A DNA stretch of 64,000 nt from Motiliproteus sp. MSK22-1. Its GTDB lineage: Bacteria; Pseudomonadota; Gammaproteobacteria; Pseudomonadales; Balneatricaceae. Below are positions 9,765 through 19,942 of the stretch, one piece after another. The notes beneath the pieces were generated by a model. The model was not told where the DNA came from. It saw only the letters and a program-made list of their open reading frames with translations, and did not search any database. The first letter of the stretch is position 1, and the number at the start of each line of letters is the position of its first letter. The position numbers were made by a program, and so were the translations under genes. The stretch is from assembly GCF_001968815.1 (NCBI RefSeq), contig NZ_MIEQ01000025.1, positions 1-64,000 of the forward strand. The letters run 5' to 3'.

Positions 9765-10374
9765 AACTCACCTCTTTTATAAACTGATTGACCAGCTGAC
9801 TATCTTTGATGCCTTTGGCAGCTTCAACGCCACCACTGACATCAACGGCAAACGGACGCACCTGCGCCACAGCTGATTCGATATTGTCTGGATTTAAACC
9901 GCCGGCCAGAATAACCGGCAGATCGAGATTCTCGGGAATCAATCCCCAATCAAAGGTTTCACCGGTTCCCCCCGGCACACCCGGTCGATAGGCGTCTAAC
10001 AAGAGAGCTTTGGAACACGGGAACTGCCGTGCAAAAGCAGGCACATCAAGCCCTTCTCTTACTCTTATGGCTTTAATATAAGGGCGGCTGAAGGAACGGC
10101 AGTATTGCGGCGATTCATCACCATGAAACTGGAGTAAATCGACAGGAACCTGGCTTAAAACATCCCTGACTTGCTCAACAGGAGCATCAACAAATAGCGC
10201 AGTAACAGTCACAAAAGCGGGTATGGCCTGACAGATTTCAACAGCCTGCTGAATAGCAACAGATCGAGGACTCGGATCGTAAAAAACCAGCCCTATAGCG
10301 TCAGCCCCAGCATCGACCGCTGCCGCAGCATCCTCAACACGGGTAATCCCGCAAATCTTGACCCTGGTTCTCAC
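9748..10374 (-). CDS. trpF: Phosphoribosylanthranilate isomerase
   Basis: Isomerises N-(5'-phosphoribosyl)anthranilate to CdRP, the third step from chorismate to tryptophan. The 208-aa TIM barrel opens with [12 protein letters not shown] (catalytic Cys in the CGIT motif) and has the second catalytic aspartate in [19 protein letters not shown] and VDVSGGVE form the phosphate-binding site. The start is GTG at 10374 with GGAA seven bases upstream. The stop lies inside trpB. As in Pseudomonas, trpF stands apart from the anthranilate synthase genes and follows truA; here trpB and trpA come next before accD. Confidence 0.96.
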   Translation of the reverse strand: MRTRVKICGITRVEDAAAAVDAGADAIGLVFYDPSPRSVAIQQAVEICQAIPAFVTVTALFVDAPVEQVRDVLSQVPVDLLQFHGDESPQYCRSFSRPYIKAIRVREGLDVPAFARQFPCSKALLLDAYRPGVPGGTGETFDWGLIPENLDLPVILAGGLNPDNIESAVAQVRPFAVDVSGGVEAAKGIKDSQLVNQFIKEVSCADQR

Positions 10375-10476
10375 CCTAAGGTTCCACTCATATAAAGATT
10401 ATGACCATCCTTCGCCCGCTTTCATTGAGCGAGGAAAGGCAAAGACCGAAATAGTACCAGATGGCGCCCCTTTAGG

Positions 10477-11313
10477 TTAGTCAAACTGAGGCAAAAATAC
10501 CGGTCCAAGCTCGGATTTTGGTAGATTAAACTCATCAGGGTAAATCGCATTAACAAAATACAAGCCAAATGGTGGCGCGGTGACCCCTCCCTCTCTTCTG
10601 TCACGAGATTCAAGCACCTCTTTAGCCCAGATAGGCTCCGCATCACCGGAGCCTATTTTCATCAATACTCCAGCGATATTTCTAATCATATGATGTAAGA
10701 AGGCATTAGCCCTTACATCAATAACTATTAGCTGCCCCAACCGCCTGACCCAAAGATGCCGAATATCTCGCACCGGACTATGAGCCTGACAACCCACAGC
10801 ACGATACGAACTAAAATCATGGGTTCCAACCAAATAATTGGCCGCCTCCTGCATTCGAACTTCATCCAGAGGTCGAAAAGTCCAGGTAAGCTGACGGCTT
10901 AGCAGAGCAGGCTTCACGGGGCCATTAAAAATGACGTAGCGATATCTGCGCTCTAGAGCAGAAAAGCGCGCATGAAACTCTTCGGAAACGGATTTTATCC
11001 ATTTAATACAAATATCATCCGGCAAATAAGTGTTGCTACCCAACAACCAGCCGCGCTCAGGCCTGACGGCGGCACTATCGAAGTGAATAATCTGGTAGCT
11101 GGCATGAACACCACTGTCAGTGCGTCCCGCACATATTACGGAAACCGGGTGGTTAGCGACCCGCCCTAAAGCCGCCTCTACCGCCTCCTGAACACAGTTG
11201 ACACTACCCGGCTGACTTTGCCAGCCATGATATTTACTACCGTCATACTCAACACAAACCGCGTAACGGCAAAGAGGTGGCTGAGCCACCTCTTCTTTTT
11301 GGGGGTTATCCAT
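10477..11313 (-). CDS. truA: tRNA pseudouridine(38-40) synthase
   Basis: Converts uridines 38-40 of the anticodon arm of many tRNAs to pseudouridine. The catalytic aspartate is in CAGRTDSGVHASYQ near residue 66. AVCVEYDGSKYHGWQ (N-terminal strand) and FLHHMIRNIAGVLMKIG (C-terminal motif) are both classic TruA signatures. Length 278 aa is normal. It lies between fimV and trpF on the same strand, an order shared with Pseudomonas. The start is ATG at 11313. Confidence 0.96.
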   Translation of the reverse strand: MDNPQKEEVAQPPLCRYAVCVEYDGSKYHGWQSQPGSVNCVQEAVEAALGRVANHPVSVICAGRTDSGVHASYQIIHFDSAAVRPERGWLLGSNTYLPDDICIKWIKSVSEEFHARFSALERRYRYVIFNGPVKPALLSRQLTWTFRPLDEVRMQEAANYLVGTHDFSSYRAVGCQAHSPVRDIRHLWVRRLGQLIVIDVRANAFLHHMIRNIAGVLMKIGSGDAEPIWAKEVLESRDRREGGVTAPPFGLYFVNAIYPDEFNLPKSELGPVFLPQFD

Positions 11314-11494
11314 CGCTTAACTTACATCTAAGAAAACGGCCAGAACCGAATGACCAAAATTCAGGACTGACCGTTTAAGTTAACATGTCTTGACCAGCTG
11401 AATAACTCAAGTCAGCTCCAGACAATTATAAAAGGTTTTTACCTACAAAAAATCTACCCATCCAAACAGCAATTGCTGCATCCACACTGATTCA

Positions 11495-14400
11495 TCACTG
11501 CGATGTCAGCTCATCAAGCAATTTTTTAGCCTCAGCCTGCTGAGGTCCGTCACCATCCTTAATAACCTCCTGAAGAATATCCTTGGCACCATCTGGGTCG
11601 TCCATATCGATATAGGCCCTTGCGAGATCCAGTTTTGTACCCAACTCATCTGAAGCGTCAAGATAGTTAAGCTCTTCTGAAGAATCTGATACGTCGGTCT
11701 CTTCCAGATCCAGCTCATTATCGTCACCTTCAAGCATAAGATTGAGCTCAGCCTCCAACTCCTCATCATTAACGCCATCAAGGTCTTCATCGGAGTCCAA
11801 AGACATCAATGAACTTTCATCAGAAGGCGTTTCCTCAGCCTCTTCAAGCACATTGCGATCAACATCTTCTGAGCTCACATCTTCAGAGGATTCCAGAGAT
11901 AACCCCACATCATCTGAAGCCTCTTCAGCCAACTCTACCTCGTCCTCGGCCTCAGAAACCACTTCATCCAGATCAACTTCAGTAGCCGGAGCACTATCAG
12001 CAGACTCCTCATCCAAACTTAAGCCTTCAGCAAGGCCGGGGATTTCCAGCTCCAGGTCATCCAAATCATCGTCTAACGCATCGATTTCACCCAGATCCAA
12101 CCCTTCGCTGGAAACTTCAGTTTTTTCATCAGCAAGCTCATCTTCTTCATCAAGATCGAAACTCTCCAAGTCTAACTCTGAGTCTTCTGCTACTTCACTG
12201 ACAGGCTCGCTGTCTACAGGGGACATCCCTTGCGCTTCTGCCTGACTTAGTAAATCATCCAGGGCATCATCACCGAGCAGATCTTCCTCTTCTTCCTCCG
12301 GCAAGGCATCTATGGTATCCAGCCCTGAAGCTTCAGCAAGATCTGCATCATCCATCAGCTCCTCTAAGCCAGAATCCTCAGTCAGGCTGTCTTCACTATC
12401 CTCGCTAAGGATGGCGTCAAGACCATCAATTTCCAGATCATCTGCATCATCAAGACTAAGCGCGTCGGGCTCTTCATCTTCTTCTGTATCAATTGAAAGC
12501 TCATTACCGCTTTCCGCTTCAGATTCTTCCAGAATCATGTCCAGCTCGGACAGCTCATCTTCTGGATCAGCCTCAGCCCCGGCGACCTCCTCTTCTATGT
12601 CAGCGGTTTCTTCTGCAAGGATAAAGTCCAGCTCGTTATCTACACTATCGACAGCAGCTTCGTCTTCAACATATTCATCAGCAGCTTCTTCAAGGGTTGT
12701 TTCATCCGCCGTATCTATTTCATCAAATGCTTCTTTAAGCTCGTCATCACTGGCCAGATTTTCTTCATCCTCTCCCGCCAGATCGTACTCTTCGTCATTG
12801 AGCAACGAAGCAGTAAACTCAGCCATCTCGGAGTCTTCTTCTACAGGCTCATCGATCTTCAAGTCCATATCAAGATCATCACCAAGCTCCTGATCAAGAT
12901 CATCTGAGATCAGCGCTTCAAACTCATCTGACATATCATCATCTGTTGCCAGATTAAATGGATCATCCTGATCATCAACCACATCAACCTCTGCCAGTTT
13001 TTCATTGGCAGGTTCTTCAACAACAGGCTCTTCAGGTGCTATTGATTCTACAGTCGAATCAACATCCTCGGCAGCTTTTTCACGCTCCTCCAAAACAGCC
13101 ATGGCCTCTTCAACGGCTTTTTCGTCCTCTTGCTCATCAGATTTGCGCTTGCGAGTCACAAACCAGATTCCAGCAAGCAAAGCCAAGAGACCTGCAACCC
13201 CACCACCCAACATCGCGGGAGACTGGAGAAGCTTGTCAAGAAACCCTCCGGTCGGTGGCTGAGGCGGCGGAGTTACCGGTGTAGTACCCGCCTGCGCTTC
13301 TGTAAGCTTATTTTGCAGATCAGCCATTTCCTGATCTTTTAACAGTAGAAGCCGCTGTACGGATTCCAACTGCTCAGCCAGTCGCTCCATTCGCTGGAAC
13401 AGCTCTGTGTTATCCCGCTCGACTTTATCCAGCCCCTCCAAAGTAACAACAAGCTGCTCTTCCAGCTCTTGATTCTTCGCGCGCAGCTCTTCCGCCACTC
13501 CTCCGCCAGTAGCGTTCCCTTCGCTATCCACACTGATATTTTCAGCATCACCGCTTCCGGTATCGTTTTCCGGGGTTTTACTGACTATTCGAAGCTGAGA
13601 CTGTTCATCCACACTTGCAGAAGTCTGCTGCGGAGAGTCTGACTTACTTGCATCCAACTGTTCGGCTTTCTTGTCGGTATTGGCGTTATTTTTCGGAACC
13701 GTCTCTTTCCATGCTGAATTCTGCCGCTTAACTTCTTTAACCGAGGTAGAAAAGTCCAAAGCTGCTATTTGTTGCTTGTTCGGAATATCCAACACTACGC
13801 CGGAACGCAGTCGGTTAATATTATTGTTGATAAAAGCGTCAGGGTTCATCTTTTGGATTGCCAGCATCATTTGCTGGGGGGAGACGCTACGATCCGGACG
13901 TGTTTTAAGTGCAATGTTCCAAAGATTATCTCGAGCGCCAACTTTATAAGACGCCCCTCTACCCGTACCTGCTTGCTGATTTGCTGTGGAAGACACAGCC
14001 CCCGGATTAGAAGCTCTCCCTGAGGGACGAATAGTTGGCGCAACAGTCTGACTGGAAACAGAGGTTCCTACGGGGGCGGAAGGAGTAGCCCGCGGAGCCA
14101 GGTCTTTAGCTGTAAATACAGGCGGATCCAATAATACCGTATATTCGCGTACCAACCGACCACTAGGCCAATTAACTTCTACCAAAAAATTCAGAAACGG
14201 TTCTTTAATAGGATCACGGGTAGTGAGTCGAATAACGCCCTTACCGTTTTTTATATCTAGCTGAAAATTAATATCAGAAAGGATTGTTGTTGGCTTGACC
14301 CCTGCAAGATAGAAATCATCGGCATCAGCCAGACCTGCGATAACCTGGGTCTGTATAAGATCCCTCACCTGAAGCAGATTTATTTCTGCATCCAAAGGTT

Positions 14401-14506
14401 GATTCAAGGCGGAATGGACAGTAACTTCCCCCAGCCCCAACGCCTGGGCTTGTGCGGTGGTAAGGGCACCAATGGCTGCCAGAGTGACCGCAGATTTTCG
14501 CAACAT
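11495..14506 (-). CDS. fimV: FimV polar hub protein
   Basis: A 1003-aa inner-membrane protein that organises type IV pilus and polarity machinery in Pseudomonas and relatives (HubP in Vibrio). Visible in order: signal peptide (about 1-22, ending AQAQA), the FimV N-terminal domain opening GLGEVTVHSALNQPLDAEI, a LysM peptidoglycan-binding domain (about 186-241), a coiled coil (about 337-405), a proline linker, one transmembrane helix (about 432-451), a very long acidic Asp/Glu/Ser region (about 455-950), and the conserved C-terminal FimV/TPR-like motif (LDLARAYIDMDDPDGAKDIL). The start has a good GGAAGAGAG. Pilin genes are absent from the window, although a pilin-ligase-like gene lies at 31.2 kb. 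Confidence 0.95.
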   Translation of the reverse strand: MLRKSAVTLAAIGALTTAQAQALGLGEVTVHSALNQPLDAEINLLQVRDLIQTQVIAGLADADDFYLAGVKPTTILSDINFQLDIKNGKGVIRLTTRDPIKEPFLNFLVEVNWPSGRLVREYTVLLDPPVFTAKDLAPRATPSAPVGTSVSSQTVAPTIRPSGRASNPGAVSSTANQQAGTGRGASYKVGARDNLWNIALKTRPDRSVSPQQMMLAIQKMNPDAFINNNINRLRSGVVLDIPNKQQIAALDFSTSVKEVKRQNSAWKETVPKNNANTDKKAEQLDASKSDSPQQTSASVDEQSQLRIVSKTPENDTGSGDAENISVDSEGNATGGGVAEELRAKNQELEEQLVVTLEGLDKVERDNTELFQRMERLAEQLESVQRLLLLKDQEMADLQNKLTEAQAGTTPVTPPPQPPTGGFLDKLLQSPAMLGGGVAGLLALLAGIWFVTRKRKSDEQEDEKAVEEAMAVLEEREKAAEDVDSTVESIAPEEPVVEEPANEKLAEVDVVDDQDDPFNLATDDDMSDEFEALISDDLDQELGDDLDMDLKIDEPVEEDSEMAEFTASLLNDEEYDLAGEDEENLASDDELKEAFDEIDTADETTLEEAADEYVEDEAAVDSVDNELDFILAEETADIEEEVAGAEADPEDELSELDMILEESEAESGNELSIDTEEDEEPDALSLDDADDLEIDGLDAILSEDSEDSLTEDSGLEELMDDADLAEASGLDTIDALPEEEEEDLLGDDALDDLLSQAEAQGMSPVDSEPVSEVAEDSELDLESFDLDEEDELADEKTEVSSEGLDLGEIDALDDDLDDLELEIPGLAEGLSLDEESADSAPATEVDLDEVVSEAEDEVELAEEASDDVGLSLESSEDVSSEDVDRNVLEEAEETPSDESSLMSLDSDEDLDGVNDEELEAELNLMLEGDDNELDLEETDVSDSSEELNYLDASDELGTKLDLARAYIDMDDPDGAKDILQEVIKDGDGPQQAEAKKLLDELTSQ

Positions 14507-15052
14507 ACTCTCTTCCTTTTGTTCACATCTTCGGAGCGTCCTCCGACGAAGTTACAAGTATAAATATGGGGCTGACTTCATCGGTTTATTTGCATCTGCA
14601 GAACAAACCCAATTGAAGCAAGTCTTATCCGATAGCGGCTTAAAGTATTATTTAATAATGCGTTATAATCAATATGTCGATGGCATTCAACAGCATATAA
14701 CTGCAAATTAGCTGCTTAGAATCAAATTATTTCATAACTTGCTACCGGGTATGTCTCTTAATTACCAGAGACTTTGCTTACTTTTAAGCCAGTCAGACTC
14801 GATAATAAACACGCAATAAGCAGACAGAGGAAGGAACCACCGACCCAGCAACAAAGCGAATCAGCAGCCAAATCCCAGACAAAATTAGATTTGAAAGCAC
14901 ATAAAAAAGACAGACAGGGATTACCTGATATTGGAATGTTTTATAATACCGAACACATTGTAATACTAAAAAAACGACCAGCATACATGCCAGCCGTTTT
15001 ACAGATCATTCAGGAAAACATCCAAACACTCAATCTAAATTGAATCAAGCAC
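14507..15052. other. Gap between fimV and asd
   Basis: A 546-bp AT-rich gap with no convincing gene. It holds the asd terminator (14971-15000), a 6-bp stem-loop GTCTCT/AGAGAC at 14753-14772, and presumably the fimV promoter; a TATACT hexamer on the minus strand at 14562-14557 is a weak -10 candidate without a clear -35 box. Confidence 0.5.
14971..15000 (-). terminator. Rho-independent terminator of asd
   Basis: On the minus strand AAAACG pairs with CGTTTT, the next four positions pair through wobbles, and GCAT/ATGC closes the top. The stem runs straight into seven T residues. It sits 53 nt past the asd stop codon. This is the clearest intrinsic terminator in the window. Confidence 0.75.
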
Positions 15053-16162
15053 CTATGCTTCCTGCAAAATATTAAGCATCCGACGCAACGGTTCAGCAGC
15101 CCCCCACAACAACTGATCACCCACAGAAAAGGCATTCAGATATTCAGGCCCCATATTTAGCTTCCGCAAGCGACCAACGGGGACGGTCAACGTACCAGTA
15201 ACAGCAGCAGGGGTCAGATCACGCATTGTCAATTCGCGATCGTTGGGCACAACCTTCACCCAATCGTTGTGTTCAGCCAACATCCCCTCAATTTCATCAA
15301 CAGGAATATTCTTGTTCAACTTAATTGTAAACGCCTGGCTATGGCAACGCATTGAACCAATACGGACACAGGTTCCGTCCACAGGAACCGGGTTTTCACT
15401 AAGCCCCAGAATCTTGTTGGTTTCAGCCTGACCTTTCCACTCTTCGCGGCTTTGACCGTTATCCAACTGGGTATCAATCCATGGAATCAGACTACCAGCC
15501 AACGGTACGCCAAATTGAGCCGTATCAAAACCGTCACCTCGCATAGCTGCGGCCACGTCACGATCAATATCAAGTATCGCAGACGCCGGGTTATCCAACT
15601 GGTTAGAAACAGACGCGTTTATCTGGCCCATCTGACGAACCAGCTCGCGCATATGCTTTGCACCACCACCGGAAGCCGCCTGATAGGTCATAGAAGTTAA
15701 CCACTCGACCGCACCGGCCTGAAACAATCCGCCAAGCCCCATCAGCATCAAACTAACAGTACAGTTGCCACCAACGAAAGTCTTGCCACCTTTGGCTATT
15801 GATTCTCGAATAATATTGCCGTTAACAGGGTCCAACACGATGACACTTTCATCCACCATTCTCAGAGATGAGGCAGCATCCACCCAATAGCCCTGCCAGC
15901 CAGACGCACGTAAAGGAGCATAAACTTCTTTCGTGTAATCACCGCCCTGGCAGGAAATAATAACATCCATAGGTTTGAGCTCGGTAATATCCCGAGCATC
16001 CTTGAGTGTTGGAATTTCTTTACCAATCTCAGGGCCTTGCTGGCCTACCTGAGATGTGGTGAAAAACACGGGCTCAATATTGTCGAAATCCCGCTCCTCA
16101 AGCATACGCTGCATTAGTACGGAACCAACCATACCTCTCCAGCCTACAAAACCTACACGCAT
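15053..16162 (-). CDS. asd: Aspartate-semialdehyde dehydrogenase
   Basis: NADPH-dependent enzyme that reduces aspartyl phosphate to aspartate semialdehyde, the branch point to Lys, Met, Thr and diaminopimelate. The N-terminal Rossmann loop is [18 protein letters not shown], the catalytic cysteine is in [15 protein letters not shown] near residue 134, and the substrate-binding histidine is in [12 protein letters not shown] near residue 275. At 369 aa it is the proteobacterial type of E. coli and Pseudomonas. It follows the leu genes on the same strand, as in Pseudomonas, and ends with a strong terminator. Confidence 0.97.
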   Translation of the reverse strand: MRVGFVGWRGMVGSVLMQRMLEERDFDNIEPVFFTTSQVGQQGPEIGKEIPTLKDARDITELKPMDVIISCQGGDYTKEVYAPLRASGWQGYWVDAASSLRMVDESVIVLDPVNGNIIRESIAKGGKTFVGGNCTVSLMLMGLGGLFQAGAVEWLTSMTYQAASGGGAKHMRELVRQMGQINASVSNQLDNPASAILDIDRDVAAAMRGDGFDTAQFGVPLAGSLIPWIDTQLDNGQSREEWKGQAETNKILGLSENPVPVDGTCVRIGSMRCHSQAFTIKLNKNIPVDEIEGMLAEHNDWVKVVPNDRELTMRDLTPAAVTGTLTVPVGRLRKLNMGPEYLNAFSVGDQLLWGAAEPLRRMLNILQEA

Positions 16163-16263
16163 CTTTACGTCCTACTTAATGTTATTGAATAATTCACTTT
16201 CAATTGATAAATCACGGCCAATTGATACTTTACGACTTACCCGAAAAATTTACGCTTTAACGT

Positions 16264-16285
16264 TGTTACAACCTCAGTTGTAACA
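16264..16285. repeat. Perfect 9-bp inverted repeat upstream of asd
   Basis: TGTTACAAC (16264-16272) and GTTGTAACA (16277-16285) flank CTCA, about 100 nt before the asd start codon. The spacing and symmetry fit either an operator for a dimeric regulator or an RNA hairpin in the asd leader. There is no adjoining T run, so it is not a standard terminator. Confidence 0.5.
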
Positions 16286-16321
16286 CTTTAATTTGCTCCT
16301 CCCGAACATGTCAGCAAGCTT

Positions 16322-16360
16322 GTCACTGAGCACCAAAAACCACAAATCATGCCCAGTGAC
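16322..16360 (-). terminator. Stem-loop downstream of leuB
   Basis: GTCACTG (16322-16328) pairs with CAGTGAC (16354-16360), continuing through one A/C mismatch into GCA/TGC. It begins 84 nt past the leuB stop and could end the leuCDB transcript. It lacks a T tract. Confidence 0.4.
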
Positions 16361-16443
16361 GCCCATCATATCAGAACTGTTTCTAAAGCGCCCCCTGAGC
16401 ACAACTTATCTAAACCGGCTGGGGACCAGCTCTGTATCACCCA

Positions 16444-17520
16444 CTACGACAGGGCTGCCACTACTGCATCACCCATCTCTTGCGTAGTCACCTTACGGTT
16501 GCCTTCTGAGTAGATATCTGCAGTGCGCAACCCTTGGTCCAACACCTGACTAACCGCCATTTCTATTCGATCAGCAGCCTCTCTCTCACCCAATGAATAA
16601 CGCAGCATCATTGAAGCAGATAAGATGGTTGCTAAAGGGTTTGCAATACCCTGGCCCGCTATATCCGGCGCCGAGCCATGGCAGGGTTCATACATCCCCT
16701 TACCATTGGCATCCAAAGATGCTGATGGAAGCATACCAATAGATCCAGTCAGCATCGCCGCCGCATCAGAGAGGATGTCGCCAAACATATTGCCGGTTAC
16801 CATTACATCAAACTGTTTTGGCGCTCGCACCAGCTGCATTGCTGCATTATCGACATACATATGACTCAGCTCAACTTCGGGATACTCTGTTGCCAGCTCA
16901 TCCATAACTTCTCGCCAGAGAACTGTTGCTTCCAGAACGTTAGCCTTATCAATGGAACAGACCTTCTTATCCCGCTTCATGGCTGCTTCAAAAGCAACTT
17001 TACCAATGCGCTTGATTTCAGACTCACTGTAAACGTAAGTGTTGTACCCCTGACGCTCACCATTTTCAAGTGTACGAATCCCTCTGGGCTGACCAAAATA
17101 GATACCGCCGGTTAGCTCTCGCACAATCAAAATATCCAGACCGGAAACTATCTCTGGCTTAAGGGATGAAGCTTCTGCCAGCTGAGGATACAAAATGGCC
17201 GGACGTAAATTACCAAACAATTCAAGCTGCGAACGGATCGCAAGCAACCCCTTTTCCGGCCTGATAGCTGTATCCAATGTATCCCATTTAGGCCCACCCA
17301 CAGCACCAAGAAGAATTGCATCAGCCGCTTGTGCCTGCGTCTGTGTGACATCAGGAAAGGGCACACCTGCCGCATCAATCGCAGCGCCGCCCAGAAGCCC
17401 TTCCTCTGTAATCAGATCAAGATCAAACTGAGCTTTAACAGCGTTCAGAACTTTTACAGCCTCATTTACGATCTCAGGCCCGATACCATCCCCAGGCAAA
17501 ACAAGAATTTTCTTAGTCAT
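16444..17520 (-). CDS. leuB: 3-isopropylmalate dehydrogenase
   Basis: NAD-dependent oxidative decarboxylation of 3-isopropylmalate to 2-oxoisocaproate, the third leucine-specific step. It opens [20 protein letters not shown]. The substrate arginines lie in [13 protein letters not shown], a catalytic tyrosine in [12 protein letters not shown], and the metal aspartates in [15 protein letters not shown]. Length 358 aa is standard. It is the last gene of leuC-leuD-leuB, 70 nt after leuD. Confidence 0.97.
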   Translation of the reverse strand: MTKKILVLPGDGIGPEIVNEAVKVLNAVKAQFDLDLITEEGLLGGAAIDAAGVPFPDVTQTQAQAADAILLGAVGGPKWDTLDTAIRPEKGLLAIRSQLELFGNLRPAILYPQLAEASSLKPEIVSGLDILIVRELTGGIYFGQPRGIRTLENGERQGYNTYVYSESEIKRIGKVAFEAAMKRDKKVCSIDKANVLEATVLWREVMDELATEYPEVELSHMYVDNAAMQLVRAPKQFDVMVTGNMFGDILSDAAAMLTGSIGMLPSASLDANGKGMYEPCHGSAPDIAGQGIANPLATILSASMMLRYSLGEREAADRIEMAVSQVLDQGLRTADIYSEGNRKVTTQEMGDAVVAALS

Positions 17521-17590
17521 CTACACACCATAATCAAATCATTTTAAAAGCAAAACATTTACATGCATAACCCAGGAATTGCGATCTGAT

Positions 17591-18235
17591 CTACTTATCA
17601 CAAAACAGCCAAGGCGCTTCTTTCCTTCGCTTCACTTCATAGGCCCTGATCACATCCGCTTGCTGTAACGTCAACCCTATATCATCCAAGCCATTCAACA
17701 AACAGTGCTTACGAAAATCATCTATTGCAAACCCCAGCGCTTTACCGTCTGGTTTAATGACCTGTTGATTCTCCAGATCTATTCGAAGCTCATACCCCTC
17801 AGCTGCTGCTACCTCTTCAAACAAAGAATCCACTTCATCTTCATTTAGAACAATGGGTAACAGACCATTTTTAAAGCAATTATTAAAGAATATTTCTGCA
17901 AAACTGGGGGCAATAACAACCCGTATGCCAAAATCATCCAACGCCCATGGAGCATGCTCGCGGCTGGATCCACAACCAAAATTCTCACGCGCCAGCAATA
18001 TCGAACAACCCTGATAGCGGGGTTGATTCAATACAAATTCAGTATTCAGTGGCCGCTGACTGCAGTCCTGATCAGGAACACCTTCATCAAGATAGCGCAA
18101 CTCATCAAACAAATTTGGACCGAATCCAGAGCGTTTAATGGATTTAAGAAACTGCTTCGGGATGATCATATCTGTATCAATATTAGCCCGGTCTAAAGGG
18201 GCCACCACACCTTTGTGCTGAATAAACTTTTGCAT
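17591..18235 (-). CDS. leuD: 3-isopropylmalate dehydratase small subunit
   Basis: Small subunit of isopropylmalate isomerase; with LeuC it interconverts 2- and 3-isopropylmalate. The swivel-domain signatures are [19 protein letters not shown] near the N-terminus and [18 protein letters not shown] near residue 85. Length 214 aa is typical of proteobacterial LeuD. It lies 20 nt downstream of leuC and is surely cotranscribed with it. Confidence 0.97.
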   Translation of the reverse strand: MQKFIQHKGVVAPLDRANIDTDMIIPKQFLKSIKRSGFGPNLFDELRYLDEGVPDQDCSQRPLNTEFVLNQPRYQGCSILLARENFGCGSSREHAPWALDDFGIRVVIAPSFAEIFFNNCFKNGLLPIVLNEDEVDSLFEEVAAAEGYELRIDLENQQVIKPDGKALGFAIDDFRKHCLLNGLDDIGLTLQQADVIRAYEVKRRKEAPWLFCDK

Positions 18236-18255
18236 CTGCCTTCTCCTGATCCCGA

Positions 18256-19686
18256 CTAGGACTGCCCCATAAATTCACGCACGTCAACAAAATGCCCTTC
18301 TATAGCTGCTGCGGCAGCCATCGCAGGACTTACTAAATGCGTACGTCCGCCAAATCCCTGTCGACCTTCAAAATTTCGATTTGAGGTTGAAGCACAATGC
18401 TCACCCTGACCTAACTTATCAGCATTCATCGCCAGACACATTGAACACCCTGGCTCTCTCCACTCTAAACCGGCCTCACGAAAGATCAGATCCAGCCCTT
18501 CTTGCTCGGCCTGAGCCTTTACCAGACCAGAGCCTGGCACGACCAACGCCTGCTTTAAAGTCGATGCTACTTTACGGCCTTTAACGACTGCAGCTGCCTC
18601 GCGAAGATCTTCTATGCGAGAGTTGGTACAGGAACCAATAAAAACTCGATCCAACTGGATATCAGTAATAGCCTGATTTGCAGTCAACCCCATATAGCTT
18701 AACGCCCGCTCAATCCCCTGACTCTTACCCTGGTCAGGTTCTGCTGCCGGATCGGGCACATGAGCATCCACCGGCAGAACCATCTCCGGAGACGTCCCCC
18801 AGGTAACCTGCGGCTTGATAGAACCACCATCGAGCACAACCAAATGATCAAAAACAGCATCATCATCGCTGACAAACTCTTTCCAGGAAGCAACAGCTTG
18901 CTGCCACTGCTCAGCTTTCGGAGCAAAAGGACGGCCCTTAACGTACTCCACAGTAGTGTCATCAACAGCTACCATTCCCGCTCGAGCGCCCGCTTCAATA
19001 GCCATGTTACAGACAGTCATTCGACCCTCCATGGAAAGATTCTGAATTACCTCACCACCAAACTCAATTGCATAGCCCGTTCCACCAGCTGTACCAATTT
19101 CTCCGATTATCGCCAAAACGACATCTTTAGCTGTCACACCAGCCTCCAATGCCCCATCAACGCGCACCAGCATGTTCTTCATTTTCTTGGCAATCAGACA
19201 CTGAGTTGCAAGCACATGCTCAACTTCGGAAGTACCGATACCATGAGCAAGCGCTCCAAACGCACCATGAGTGGAAGTATGAGAATCACCACACACAACC
19301 GTCATACCAGGTAAAGTTGCTCCCTGCTCCGGCCCCACAACATGGACAATCCCCTGACGCGGATCATTCATCTTGAACTCAACCACACCAAACTCATCAC
19401 AGTTGTCATCCAGCGTTTGGACCTGAATTCTGGACACCGGATCTTCGATACCTTCAACACCGATTGTTCGCTCTTTTGATGTAGTCGGCACATTATGGTC
19501 AGGAGTCGCCAGATTGCCACTGATACGCCATGGCGACCTGCCAGCCAGCCTCAGCCCTTCGAACGCCTGCGGTGAGGTAACTTCATGCAACAACTGTAAA
19601 TCGATATAGATCAGTGCACTGCCATCCGTTTGCTGACTTACCAAGTGGGCATCCCACAGCTTGTCGTACAGCGTTTTTCCGGCCAT
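18256..19686 (-). CDS. leuC: 3-isopropylmalate dehydratase large subunit
   Basis: Catalytic aconitase-family subunit of isopropylmalate isomerase. The [4Fe-4S] cluster cysteines are visible in [13 protein letters not shown] (near residue 350) and in [11 protein letters not shown] (near residue 410). [23 protein letters not shown] is the family signature around residue 130. Length 476 aa is normal. It is the first gene of leuCDB, and its promoter lies in the 256-bp gap shared with the divergent LysR gene, a usual arrangement for LysR control. Confidence 0.97.
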   Translation of the reverse strand: MAGKTLYDKLWDAHLVSQQTDGSALIYIDLQLLHEVTSPQAFEGLRLAGRSPWRISGNLATPDHNVPTTSKERTIGVEGIEDPVSRIQVQTLDDNCDEFGVVEFKMNDPRQGIVHVVGPEQGATLPGMTVVCGDSHTSTHGAFGALAHGIGTSEVEHVLATQCLIAKKMKNMLVRVDGALEAGVTAKDVVLAIIGEIGTAGGTGYAIEFGGEVIQNLSMEGRMTVCNMAIEAGARAGMVAVDDTTVEYVKGRPFAPKAEQWQQAVASWKEFVSDDDAVFDHLVVLDGGSIKPQVTWGTSPEMVLPVDAHVPDPAAEPDQGKSQGIERALSYMGLTANQAITDIQLDRVFIGSCTNSRIEDLREAAAVVKGRKVASTLKQALVVPGSGLVKAQAEQEGLDLIFREAGLEWREPGCSMCLAMNADKLGQGEHCASTSNRNFEGRQGFGGRTHLVSPAMAAAAAIEGHFVDVREFMGQS

Positions 19687-19816
19687 TTTATTCTCCTAAC
19701 CTTTTATTGTTCCAACCCGCTTCTATTTCCCAGTACGATGTTTTGCAACAGAGCGCCAAGGATTAGCCTCAATTCGTACAAGACATCCTATGAGCATCAA
19801 TCAAATAAAACAAATT

Positions 19817-19834
19817 CAAAATATTTATATTTTG
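19817..19834. promoter_or_regulatory. Palindrome between leuC and the LysR gene
   Basis: CAAAATAT (19817-19824) and ATATTTTG (19827-19834) form an 8-bp inverted repeat with a 2-bp centre, inside the divergent leuC/LysR promoter region. LysR proteins bind imperfect AT-rich palindromes with a T-N11-A core, so this is a reasonable operator candidate. The pairing with this regulator is inference from position. A possible -10, TATACT, for the LysR gene is at 19848-19853. Confidence 0.45.
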
Positions 19835-19942
19835 GATTCCTTATGGTTATACTTTGCCATCCACCACCTCCCCGCCTCCCTTTTAGTTAAGAGTTATTTT
19901 GGAGAGGACTTCCCAACGCCGCTTATTTTGAAGAGTTCGTCA

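Noticed and set aside
11742-12893. Long serine-rich plus-strand reading frames opposite fimV
   Set aside because: They are the complement of the GA-rich codons for the acidic Asp/Glu region of FimV. Low complexity, no ribosome sites, and no family resemblance.
14774-15043. An 89-codon plus-strand frame between fimV and asd
   Set aside because: Composition is not protein-like, it has no clear ribosome site, and it runs across the asd terminator on the opposite strand.
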